From the NCBI GenBank assembly GCA_000697055.1, contig JNDT01002371.1:186001-250000 (forward strand): DNA of 64,000 nucleotides, written 5' to 3'. The stretch is from Saksenaea vasiformis B4078 (lineage: Eukaryota; Mucoromycota; Mucoromycetes; Mucorales; Saksenaeaceae). Shown one piece after another: positions 25,500 through 36,560 of the stretch (within the stretch, counting starts at the first letter, position 1; every line of letters begins with the position of its first letter). The position numbers and the translations under genes are program-made. Below the pieces are notes generated by a model that saw only the letters and a list, made by a program, of their open reading frames with translations, was not told where the DNA came from and searched no databases.

Positions 25500-26255
25500 A
25501 AGCTTATGTGAAAAAAAGAAGATAGTTTCGAGTACAAACCCTGCGGCTTCTGAGCTTCCATATATTTCTTTAAGTGCTTTTTGTACAGAACGTACAGTAA
25601 CGGCGCATATAATGGTATGTTTACCGATATGAGAAGAGCTGATATCAACCAAAGGATTCCATGGTGGTAAGGGAAAAAGAAAGTAGTTGGGTAGAAGAGC
25701 ACTGACGACTTCCTTTTTTTTTGTCTTTTTTTTTTGACAGCATCCATGATCGCGTCATTAAATTACTGTTTTCTTTTTGTATGAGGTGACACGTATGCTC
25801 TCCATTTCTGGATAACGCTCGCTGTATTCTGAACAGTTTTTGTAACAAAATCTTGAAAACTTCAGTTGTCACTACCCGGAGAAGATGTATAAACGCAGCG
25901 AGAAGGAGCTCCGAAACTCGAGTGATATGCATAGTTTGACATAATTTATGAGTCATATCCTTATAATTAAAAAGATTCAAAAAAAAAGGCTACTGATACA
26001 CAAAACTAAACTATATCATTGAAAGAGAGAGAGACACAAACCAAAATGAGCAGGAGGGCGGGACAACCCCTTAATCCATTGTGTTCTCGGATCACGGTCT
26101 TAGGTAATTGGACTGTAGCCGCCACCAAGAACAACATTTATCGATTAAATATCTATGCATTGCTGATTCTGACACCGTTGAGTCTTCAAACGAACCATAT
26201 AAGCTTCTTTTTTATATCAGTCAGGAGAGCAGCGGGGTTTCTGTCAATATAACCT
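25500..26255. other. Intergenic, AT-rich
   Basis: Holds long T/A tracts (25715-25740) and small frames with hydrophobic low-complexity products. No gene recognised. It may include the 5' flank of Fanzor copy A. Confidence 0.35.
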
Positions 26256-26261
26256 ACAAGA

Positions 26262-26534
26262 AACTGGCCACGGGAAATGATCAGTAACGATCTTCAAAAT
26301 ATCTTGCACAAAGATAAAGTGCCTTCGACAGATCTTACCCAATCTTGGATACATCCAAAGTATCTCGAGCAAACTTGAAGTATTCCTAACAAGTCTGAAA
26401 TATCTTGAACAAATCTGTGGGGATTTCACATCCAAAATCTTGGACAAATCTGACGAAAGGGTCAAAATCAGAGATCTGTCCAAGATTTTGACGAGATTAA
26501 CTACAGATTTGTCCAACATTTGTTTCCCGTGGTG
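26262..26534. mobile_element. MITE-like element with terminal inverted repeats, copy 1
   Basis: About 270 bases bounded by CCACGGGAAA on the left and TTTCCCGTGG on the right, exact inverted repeats. The interior consists of degenerate short units such as CAGATTTGTCCAAGATTTT, CTTGAACAAATCTG and AATATCTTG repeated in both orientations. No coding capacity. The structure is that of a miniature inverted-repeat transposable element; a second copy lies at about 53.3 kb. Confidence 0.7.
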
Positions 26535-27612
26535 TGGGAGTGAGCTTCAGTCAGCTTCCCATAATATCTAGTACGAGAATTTCTCTGAGATATTTGTTGT
26601 GTGGGTTGTATCAGGCAGACAGGTGGGAATCCTTTGAGTCTCTTATTTATTTCGAGTAAAAAGGTGCGAGAAACAGGGGCTGTCTGTTACACTGTCTCTC
26701 AAATGACTGACGGAGCTACAATACACTTCATCGTTAAATACGACACTCTGAGCAACAGGGAGCCACTTTTCTTCAACCCGGTTGTATGTTTCATATAATG
26801 TTGAGCGGTTCGCACGTTTATACCTGCGATAAGCGTTGGTTCCTTTGCTGTTAGTCATCCTTCAGTCACCAAATCAAAGAGCTTTTCGATTGGGGTGCGA
26901 TGTATTTCCTGTAGGAAGCTCTCGTTCTAGCTTCATGCTCATGCTACACACATGGCCTGTTAGGAAAGTGGAAAAGCCCTGTTAAGCACTCAACTCTGTT
27001 ATCATCAGCAAGTAATGAGGTTTTGCCAATGTACGCATAAGGTTGGCGTTTACATGACTACCTCCTTCCCGCCATCTTTCAGTCAAAACGGATGGATTTG
27101 AATGAGACAGTTCTGCCCACTCGTTTTGTGTATCAACCTCAGACATATAAACATCCAATGAGGTGACATAATTTACATGCAATGGAGTATCATTAGCCTC
27201 CATGTAGTCGTGGGCATTCAGATCGAAACAACGCAAAATACCCTAAGGTAGGATCGCGAGCGCCAATGAAATTTGCTAAAACTGGACGTCACGCTCCACT
27301 GGGATGGACTGCGTTCTGTTGTGCCCAAAAGCAAATCCTTTTTTTCCGCTAGCTTTCTTTGCTGGACCTCTTTGAATGACCACCTGTCATAATCACACAA
27401 ACTGAAAAGGTACACAATTGTCTTTTTTTAATTTGCGAGAGTCAGATGACACTTGAAAAAGAGAGATGGCGTTTCTCCGTGTGTGGATGAGAAATGGATG
27501 GACAGGCCACTTAGTCTAGAAGAAATCTCGCCCTGGTGACTGATACATTGCTAATAGAATAACTGACCAACGTTTCCCAGAAGAAGAGCCGAGCGCAGTG
27601 AAGAAGCAAAAA
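26535..27612. other. 1.1 kb intergenic
   Basis: Minus-strand frames at 26643-26858, 26982-27236 and 27218-27415 overlap or abut, but they have no recognisable domain and no consistent splice joins. The last 50 bases are the 5' UTR of the downstream kinase-subunit gene. Confidence 0.35.
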
Positions 27613-28514
27613 AGTAAGGATAAGATAATCGTATTCTCTTTTTGGAGAAACATTAGAGTGAACAGTTCCTTCTCTTTTCCTTCAGTGGATGACATGAACA
27701 GTGGTTCGGATGGCGAATTTGCACACTATTGGATAGATTGGTTTTTGGAGTCGAAAGGCAATGAGTATTTCTGCGAGGTGGACGAAGCATATATCCTGGA
27801 TCGATTCAACTTGACCGGTTTGAATGCTGAGATCCAACAATACTATAGCGAAGCATTGGATATGATTACCGATAATCTAGGTACAGCTAGAGAGTCGACC
27901 TAACAAAACCAAGCTGACTTGCCTATTTTAGAGGAAGATAATTTGGATGAAAAGGCACGGGAACAAATCGAAAAGGCTGCACGCCATCTATATGGTCTAA
28001 TTCATGCTCGCTTTATTATCACTACACGCGGCCTGGAGAAAATGGTACGATATAACGGCGTATATCTTTTTTGTCAAATGCTGACTTTGGTTTGACGTAG
28101 CTCGACAAATACAAGAATGCTAACTTTGGCCGATGCCCACGTGTACTGTGCAATATGCAGGCATTGCTTCCTGTTGGTTTATCGGATATCCCTCTGACTG
28201 AGACAGTGAAACTGTATTGTCCACGATGCGAAGATATTTACAACCCTAAATCGTCACGCCATGCTTCCCTTGATGGAGCTTATTTCGGTACATCGTTCCC
28301 ACACATGTTATTCCAGGCCAAACCAAGTTATTTACCTACCAAGACGTACGAGCGATACGTACCAAGGATTTTTGGCTTTAAGGTGCATGAAATTGCGGAG
28401 CAACACAGATGGCAGGACAAAGCACGTAAAGAATTTGAAGAGAAACTGAGGCAACGACAGCAGCGACAACAGCAACAAATAGAAGACTCTGCTTCTACAA
28501 AATCTCCAGCATAA
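27613..28514 (+). CDS. CKB1: Casein kinase 2 regulatory (beta) subunit
   Basis: Regulatory subunit of protein kinase CK2; dimerises through a zinc finger and binds catalytic alpha subunits. Exons 27686-27880, 27932-28044 and 28101-28514, preceded by a leader exon ending at 27613, give about 240 residues. Landmarks: [30 protein letters not shown], the [21 protein letters not shown] helix, the zinc finger CPRVLC...[33 protein letters not shown], and the [12 protein letters not shown] tail followed by a Gln/Arg-rich end. The start codon appears to be split: the leader exon ends in A at 27613 and the next begins TG at 27686, making ATG-GAT-GAC-ATG. The leader has an in-frame TGA upstream and no earlier ATG. 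Initiation at the second Met (27692) is the alternative and loses three residues. Confidence 0.92.
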
Positions 28515-29159
28515 ACCATCTAATCTAAATATGAACACCTGGACTGCCACTGTGCCAAATGATTTACAGGATTCTGGCAACTTTTTTTTTTGAATAATGA
28601 AAAGTAAATCTCAGCCGTAAGCAAGTGCTTTTCTTTTCTTGATGAACAAAGTGCTGTTTTCAAGTGCAAGGTATGATTAGAGCAGTATGCACGTTCTGCA
28701 TTTCTAAGTAGAGCTCGGAAATGGTGATAGAATCTTTGTGAGAACATATTCTACCAATGAACAGCGATTCATGGAAGGTCTCTGATCTCATTCCTTTTTC
28801 GGAGGAAGCAAACATATCGAATGGCCACCTGTAGACACACGTAGCTATTTGAAGCACATAATACAACGCTGAGACTCTGATGCTGTTTACTATATCGACT
28901 ATTTAGTGTACCTTGCGAATCCGCTCGCAGCACTAGTCGTAGAGCGCCTCGCTGAGCGCTGTATGATAGAGATTGAACAAGGAAGGATCAGTACTGAGGT
29001 TTATTCATGAGTATTCTTGTTGTCGTATGATACAACTACCTCTGATATCGTTTCGGTTGGAACTCTCGAGAAAATCTACATGGCATCTAGAGAATGAGTA
29101 TCTTTTATATATACCGTTGTTTATTGCGTTGATATTAGTACAGTAGCTTTACGACCAAT
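28515..29159. other. Intergenic
   Basis: About 640 bases between convergent 3' ends; no gene or repeat recognised. Confidence 0.4.
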
Positions 29160-31917
29160 TCATGGACTGCAGCCATCTTCTAGTCTGGGCCTTCCTCTTT
29201 TTTTGCTTATTTTCCTTGTTGGCCATTCCAGGTTGAAAATGAGGTAATGCCGTTTGCATCTTCTGCAACGATCTTTCTCATTTTTGCTTATATCCTCCGG
29301 TAGACTATCCTTACATATAGCACATTTGACTTTCGGGTGCGATAACAGTAAATGGGGCCAATGAGCGGAATTTTGGATGTCACAATTTTCATCGCCTTGT
29401 GGCTGACAGGTATCGGTTGACGAGGTTTCCTCTGAAATAGGCAAGCTGCCTGCTGGCGTTCGGTTCATTTGCGACTGTACTGTACGCCCAGGGTCAGATG
29501 AAGTGATTATTTGAGGAAAGAACAAAATGGTCGCATTGTTTTGACAGGGTCCAACGCGCATTTGGCTTGGTGACCCTACCATCTGACAATATCGTGCCTT
29601 GCTAGTAAGCTTTGTGGCAGGAATACTTGTTTGATGTGAGCTGTTGCTAAGTTTTTCATATCTGTGCAGCGATTCAACGCTACTACGACTGTTCTTTTCG
29701 ATTGCAAGCTGTCTACCTGACTGTGTACCAATGCGTGCAGATGATTGTGGCAATGTGTTGTTTACGTGAGGTCGAGGAACATCCGAAGCTTGGGAAATAG
29801 GACTGGACGATGCTTGATGTACGTTGGCGAAGTTGGCTTTTGTATTTGTACGAGATTCAATGGGTAAAGGTTTAAGACGACTGCCTCCATTGTTATTGTG
29901 ATATACATTCAGATAGCTGCGTTGAGTACTTGAAGGATCTGGAAAGTTTGACCGTCTACGCAATAATACATTGTGCAGATGTATCTGAGAAAGGTGGGAA
30001 CGAAGCTGTCTTGTTTTACGCGATTGATGCGAAGTGGAGGATCCAAGAAGATAAGAGACTAGTCGAGCCTGTGTCGAAGTATATGTATCGTGTGGATCTA
30101 TACGCGGAACATCTGACTTTCGTGTCCGTGTCTTTGATGGATACGGTTCAGATCGTAAAGCTACGTTGCAGAGCGCACTCAGAGCATTCCCCACGTATGT
30201 CATTCTGTGCGGCAAAGAGAAGGCACGTGCGCTGCTGATGCTGTCACTCTGGCCGCTGGGAAGATTAATGCGCGTAAATCTTTCATCTTGATTTTCTTGC
30301 TCGTTTGCTACTTTCTTTGCTGTCGACGAGTTACTACCGAATTGAGCGCCAGTTGAGCGATTCTCTGCATCAAATAATCCATTCGAGAGTTGCCTCCTAT
30401 TGCGGCTTTCCCGGGAGATACGCTGTTCAGGAGGATAGAACTCTGGCAACAGTAATAGTTAGCATTTTAAGACTGCATGCATAAACCTTACCTTTATACG
30501 AATTTTTAGTTCTTTTCCGAGAACTTCTTCTTACAGAGTTGTCTCTCGATCTTGCAATGTCATGCATTTCCATGATGTTGTTAATGACATGCTTCTCATT
30601 CTTTCTATGCTACCAGTTGGTTCGTTTTCAGGAACATCTATAGCAGCATACCTTTCACATGTTGCACAGAGGCACTCACAGTTATTGTTTCCAAAGTATT
30701 CATCGCTGTAGAATACCGTGAGTTCTTCTCCACAAGCAACCGGTTTGATCACTTTGAAAGAAATTGCATTCTGTCCAGCATTGATGAACTAATAGCTTTC
30801 ATCAATTTCGCGCCGATTTTTTTTCGAACGAGCCGACTTGCCTTGCAGTTCGCATCGCAATCATGCTGAAAGGTGGAAGCTAAATTACTTACGTCGGTCT
30901 GCAACCATCACTTACGTTCACGAAGCGTGCCGGTCCAAGAAAGAGGCAGTTTGTTTGTTTTCTAGAGGAATACATAACACTGAAATCACAGCCTTGTGTT
31001 CGCAACCACGCATCATCTTCAGAATTCAGGTATACAATGTACCCTGTACAGCAGCGGACCTCATCTCCCGCCTTCCAGTCCTTCGTAGCTACGAGGCGCG
31101 CCTGGCTTCCATCGCCGTACCTGTGTGTATCGCAAATCTCATATCCAGCACTAGGAAGATACATAGCTATGTACCTCCTCACATATCTTCCGAATTCATG
31201 TTGTTGCGCTGGAGAGTATACCGATAAAAACCTCTGCACATATTCAAGGCTGAAGGTATTCCATGGTTCCAGAGTGGTCGTGCGAAAAAGATATCAATGT
31301 AACAGGGAGAGAATATCAGTTAGCAAGCTTTATCCTTTCATACATAAAATATAAACGAAACCCAATCCATCTGCCGGTCCCTTTCCTTTCTAAGACGTCT
31401 CCGATGACCAACTGCAAGATAAACCGAGTTTATCTGAGATAAATGACAAAATCTCGACTTTCTCAAATGAAATAAGTTCATGTAGAGTATCGCATGTCAT
31501 GATTCCTGTTTCTAAGCTGTCAGCTCTGTGAAAAACAGAGTCTTCGCATCGAGATTATGCCTGCAGTTTCATAAAGCTCATAAACGTGGTTTTTTTATGC
31601 ATGATCGCCCACTGCACCCAGAACTCAAGAGAAAGGAGTGGCTGCAAGACAGAAAATTATACTTACTCGACAAATCTTTTAGCAGCCATTGTTACATTCT
31701 GGTTTTTTACGACGTCTGTGCGCAAGATCTCCAGTATGTCTTCACGAGGTACAGCCACTGCATCGCGGGACCTGGAATTCATCTTGATGGTCGTAAACCA
31801 TAAAAATAGATCGTCAACCAAGGTATGAACCAGAAAATCATCAAATTTAGACAGTATGGTAAAATCCATGGCTGTCTCATCGTCTGCGATAGTGTTTATG
31901 TTGCGGATGCTTGACAT
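29160..31917 (-). CDS. SET9: Histone H4-K20 methyltransferase, SET9/KMT5 type
   Basis: SET-domain enzyme that methylates histone H4 Lys20. Minus-strand exons: 31917-31667, 31249-30916, 30865-30842, 30788-30614, 30542-30492 and 30442-29160, together 705 residues. The N-terminal helical part has KFDDFLVHTLVDDLFLWFTT IKMN, as in SUV4-20 enzymes. The SET core has RLVATKDWKAGDEV, DFSVMYSSRKQ, LFLGPARFVN, then HDCDANCK on a 24-nt exon, NAISFKVIKPVACGEELTVFY and the post-SET CECLCATC. The C-terminal exon (about 430 residues) is Ser/Arg-rich and low in structure until a terminal cysteine motif, CAICKDSL...CRRCKRH, also typical of fungal SET9. Intron 30789-30841 starts GC (AG|GCAAGT). The first intron (about 417 nt) is long for this genome and could hide another exon; the 30543-30613 junction is the least certain. 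Confidence 0.88.
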
Positions 31918-32959
31918 GAGAGTTGAATGGTATGGCGGTGGAAGTCGTGATTTTGAATCCCGACCATAGATTGAATGGCCGATCGCTGTTGGTGGTTATT
32001 GGGCCAAGTTTGCATGAAGGAGGGAATTGAGTATAGGGTTAGTAGTATATGCGTTGGCATTAAAGAGATACTCTAACCATACCAAAACGGTCCTCGATGC
32101 ACGCAAGGTTCATATAGATAGCATTAAGATCCATCCACGGCTAGCAGATGAAGTATCCTTTGGTTTGACAGAAACTGGTGTTAGGCAAAGCTCAAAAGTG
32201 AAGAATCAGCGGGCAAAAGTTTATACACTGTTCTTAGTCTCTAAAGTCTGCGGTACGCTGTCTAGCCAAGTCGTAAACGCATCAACGGATACATAGTCTA
32301 TAGTGAGAAGAACGATAACAGCCGGAGATAAAGAAGCAGTCGCCCCGGCAAGATAAGGACTAAAACTGTAACAAGTATGGCTTCAGCTTATGGTGTTTAT
32401 AATAGGCTTGCATCGAAACTGCGTTGTTCAACCTTTTAGATGCATGCCTCTGTGAAAAAAACGCGCCTGTTCCTGACCTCACATTTCATTTCCCATGTCG
32501 CTTGACGGCTTCACATCGGCGTTATCATTCCAACTTAGTCATTATACTTCGTCTTTCGTTGCATAACGAATCAACAAGTAGACGTTGCAGAAAATACGGA
32601 AATTACTGATTAGAACCGTACATTCTGCGTCACGCTGTAGAAGAATTGTTGTAGAATGTAGAAATAACTTGCTCCAATAGCGATCCTGTGTCGAATAGGA
32701 ATGGGTTGAATGCTGCCAACCAATAACGCGCTCTGTTTATTTGTAACAATGCTTATTACACCGAGGCGGATTTTTTGTTGACATGCTTGCTTGCTATGAA
32801 AATTATTTTGGAAGTCGAATTGCTCGATGGTTTCATCTTAAGCAAACACAGCAAAGAAACATGACAAATAGGATGTGCTCGTGACGCGAGGTGTGGGACA
32901 AATATATTCATGCACCGTTTTCTTATCTATTACTTTAGGAACTTCCTTTTGCTTTTAAC
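31918..32959. other. 1 kb divergent intergenic region
   Basis: Shared upstream region of the SET9-type gene and the HutD-fusion gene. A frame at 32027-32296 (+) has no recognisable domain. No repeat seen. Confidence 0.35.
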
Positions 32960-35614
32960 ATGAGTCCACCACGAAATCCATCCTTAGCCGAACATCCACA
33001 CGGAACTATTTTAGAGTCTGACTCGCCTGAGCCTTCGTTGCTGAAGTTATCTACATTAGACCCTAATGTGGATTATCGCAGCCAGACATGGAAAAACGGA
33101 TTGGGCGTTACATCAGAAATAGGCATATATCCTCCTGAAAAAGATTTTAAAAAAGAGTCGTTTTTCTGGCGCTTCAGTATCAGTGTTATACAAGCCGACT
33201 GTAACTTTTCGCTGTTTCCCGGTTATGACTGGTACGGATACATGGGAAGAGAGAAGGCGCTCGTTTAACTCTATCTGTAGCACCGTTATTGTATTACCTA
33301 CAATATCGACGGACCAAAAGCCGTCGATTGCGTTGAATCATCAAGCTGCTGAGATCTCTACTCATGTTCAATCTTTATTCCCTTATACCTGGAAGGGAGA
33401 ATGGTAAACGTGGAATTTATGGGAACATGCATGTCATAATGGTCATATGTAGGAGCACCATATGTAAAGTGAACAATGCGCCAGTGACAACTCTTCAATT
33501 CATGGTGAAGCGCAACCTGGGCTCTGCACGGTTTTTGGTAGAAAAGCTTGCTTCATCTAACGTGGACGAACGTGGCAATCAAAGCAAGAATATGCTTTTG
33601 GGTGCATTTGCCCTCGTATACATTATCGACGGGTACTGTAGTGTGCGCCTCGATGAAAATCACTCGCATAGGCGCGAAGAATTTCTGGAACCCGGGCAAT
33701 CTTTGTATTTGGAGCGAGATGAAGAAGCAAGTCCTACTGATATGATCATCCAAGCTGCGGATGCTTCAGGCGATGTTGGACGACAAGATCTAGGTAAATT
33801 TATGCATATCCTTAATCAACTAACGATTACAAAGACGCAACTGTGGTCATTATCCAGGTGGCTGAATCAAAGACGTCTAGTGCTGAACCAGCTTTCAAAA
33901 GGCTTGCCAAGACAACGGCGGAAGAAAATCAGCTTGATGTCCCCAGCCGACGCCGCAATTCCATAAGGCGCAGCTCCTTGGTTGTTTATCCAGATCAACC
34001 GCTGCGTAAACTTCCTGCGGATATGGCACAGAAATGGGCATCGATCGAGGCTACTCCATCTGTGACAGAGGAAGCTAATGAACTTGCCAGTCAATTGATG
34101 CGAAGAACAAGTTTGTCGTCTGTGGATGAATCTGCTCGCCGAGACAGTTTGGCTATCTTGCGAGGTACTTTGGATCCAACTCAAATGTATGAACCACCTG
34201 CATTTGCACTGCTGCATCCCGAGACGGAAATGCCACCACCCATCGTCCGCGATCGGTTGGTGATTGAAGAATTTCCAAAACACACTATTAGTACAGCTTG
34301 GATCAAAATGATGAGCCAAGGTTTGAACGAATGGATGCGTCTTCCTGTTATTATCTGCAGAGGATCTGAAGAGGGGTACGCCTGGGTATTCGTCATGACT
34401 ACGTCTCACGCTTCAACTCTTAAGCCCTGTTGTAGGAATCACAGCTGCTGTGCACGGAAACGAACTAAATGGCTTGCCTTGTATCCATCGGTAAGCTGAT
34501 GTTTACTTTACTTCATTTGGTTTATTAACTTCCTTTCCATGGTACAAAGCGTCACTTCCGAAATCAATGTAAATAAACTCAATGGCACCGTGGTGGCAGT
34601 GCCGTGCGTCAATGTGGCCGGCTATCTCAAGTATCAGCGCGAATTTGCAGATGGACGTGATCTAAACAGACTTTTCCCGGGGAAAGAGGATGGTTTTGCA
34701 TCACAAGTCTATTGCTTTCACCTAATGAATAAGATAATCTCTCAATTTAATTACCTGATTGATTTACATACGGCCAGTTTTGGACGAGTGAACTCTTACT
34801 ATGTTCGCGCGGATATGGTAAGGGCGCAAATTAACCTCGTTCAGTGTTATAATTTCCTTCTTTACTACTAGAATGATCCTGGTTCAGCCATTTTAGCTCA
34901 TTTGCAGCAGCCACAGATTGTACTTCATAATTCAGGACAAGATGGTGCAGTATAAGCGGATATCCTTGGTTCCGGTAATAACTGTATGTGATTAGGTACT
35001 CTACGTTCTGCAGCTTCAGCAAGAGGCGTGAAGGCAATCACCGTGGAGATTGGAAACCCTCAGCTCTTCCAGAACCAATACGTACAGGCAAGTCGTTTTT
35101 CCAGTAAGTGGCTCCTTTTTTCTCATTTTTTTTTTTTGCAGTGGTCATATATGGGAGTGATGCGAATTCTGGATCACCTCAATATGTTCTCTATGGATGA
35201 TGTACGCCCTGACGAGGATATCATGATGCTTGGACCTCCTAACACGATTCTGTGCTCGCGAGGATTTTGGGTAATTGTCCTGTCGTCAAACAATGACTGA
35301 TCCCGCGATAGATTTATACAAAAACAGGAGGTGTCCTTGAAGTCTACCCTGGTGTTAATACGATTATCCGAAAGGGCGATATTATTGCGCGAGTCAAGAA
35401 TATGTTTGGCAACATAGTAGATGAATACTACGCTCCCTGTTCAGGCATTGTAAGCCGCTTTTTATTTCTTTTAATTCTTGAATAACGGTGCGCATGCTAG
35501 GTTATCGGCCGTAGTTCAAATCCTGTAGCAATGGCCGGTGACAGGATTATCCATTTAGGAGTAGTCAAGCGCAAAGGAGAAACGCTGGCGAAGGAAGCAA
35601 AAGAAAACTACTAA
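32960..35614 (+). CDS. HutD-domain / succinylglutamate desuccinylase-aspartoacylase (AstE/AspA) fusion
   Basis: Eleven exons join in one frame: 32960-33231, 33281-33403, 33453-33793, 33835-34375, 34425-34490, 34550-34817, 34872-34944, 34996-35087, 35142-35270, 35312-35449 and 35501-35614, giving 718 residues. Residues about 28-255 are a HutD/Ves cupin-type domain (YRSQTWKNGLGVTSEIGIYP, FWRFSIS, FSLFPGYD; end DATVVIIQV). Residues about 256-385 are a Ser/Arg-rich linker. The rest is an M14-like metallo-hydrolase of the AstE/aspartoacylase family: zinc ligands H436 and E439 (AAVHGNE), the DGRDLNRLFPG substrate loop, third zinc ligand H521 (IDLHTASFG), catalytic E579 (TVEIGNP), then a biotinyl/barrel-like C-terminus (GGVLEVYPG...IIRKGDIIARV). 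HutD is associated with histidine utilisation in bacteria; AstE-type enzymes deacylate N-acyl amino acids. The fused protein may act on an N-acyl-glutamate-like compound (inference). Intron 8 has either a GC donor at 35088 or a GT donor at 35082. Confidence 0.85.
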
Positions 35615-35819
35615 GAAACGTACCATAGCTTTAGATGGTCTTGGACACTTTTAGTTCGGTAGATCGGGATAAGGAATATGGGCTTCTAATGTCGCAGCAA
35701 CTTTGAGAATTTAGGAAAAGGAAGCTAATAGTCAAAATGGAAGAGTCATGACAACAGTTCGATGCATTGTTTTAATTTCACGTGGAAATGATCGCTCCCG
35801 AGTGTGCGCGCCAATTTAT

Positions 35820-36560
35820 TGACGTCTTTCTGGCACCTTAACATATACTATTTATTGAATCATTTTACGCTACTCTAAATAAAATCTTGCGCCTCTGAAG
35901 AGCCTGGCTTGCGCTAAAGGAAAATTGAGTATGCGATTATTAATGCATCAATCTTACGTCAGATGATTAATCAACTTACATGAACTTGGTCCCTCCAGTG
36001 GACACAAAATTTATTCGAGCAGCATAAAAAATAATCCATAGCTAGTAAATGAAAGATGCTCTGATGTCTTTTACTTAGCTCCCCGAAGGGGTAATCCCCT
36101 GGTAACACGGGGACCCGGTCCCGCACCGAAGCGGTGGGGACGGATGGAGGGAGTTGGTCGGCATCCGGGAGCGGCCAATTGTTAACGGTCTGCAGAGGAC
36201 TTGGGCCGATCCAACGTCTGGCGATCTATCATCAAAAAAAAAAAATCAGTGACGCTGAGTATGATAACGTTTACTTACTTAAATGGTAAGCGTAAGTTAC
36301 ACACATGGCCAAGACAGTTCGGGACAGAGGTCATGCAGCCTAAACAAGAGGCAGAAAACATGAATAATCTTGCAGCTGTAATGTATTGACATCCTTGCCG
36401 GGAAGATTAAAGAGTAACAGAGCCGAAGAATAAAAAATAATTCATGCGTCTCTTTAAATACGGATGTTTTTGATATGAGCTCATCATGAAACACTTCTAT
36501 GCCTTGTGATAACGTGTAGAGAAACTGCCACTGATGCAATGAATCATCTCAACGTCAAAA
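35820..36560 (+). repeat. Dispersed repeat family R1, long copy 3
   Basis: Matches the 61.0-61.6 kb copy over most of its length in the same order: CTACTCTAAATAAA block, TTGCGCCTCTGAAGAG, CCAGTGGACACAAAATTTAT, GAGCAGCATAAAAAA, GATGTCTTTTACTTA, GGTAATCCC, CTGCAGAGGACT, GACAGTTCGGGACAGAGGTC, ATGCAGCCTAAAC, GACATCCTTGCCGGGA, AACAGAGCCGAAGAA, AATTCATGCGTCTCTTTAAA. No intact open frame. No terminal repeats could be fixed by eye. Confidence 0.65.

Noticed and set aside
29930..30238. Plus-strand 102-residue frame
   Set aside because: Antisense shadow within the low-complexity tail exon of the SET9-type gene.
33867..34409. Minus-strand 180-residue frame
   Set aside because: Antisense to the HutD-AstE linker exon; Cys/His/Arg-rich composition is that of a complemented coding strand.
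35505..35530. tRNA T-loop-like GTTCAAATCC
   Set aside because: It lies within the last exon of the fusion gene, and no acceptor stem or anticodon arm can be drawn around it. No tRNA or rRNA gene was found anywhere in the window.
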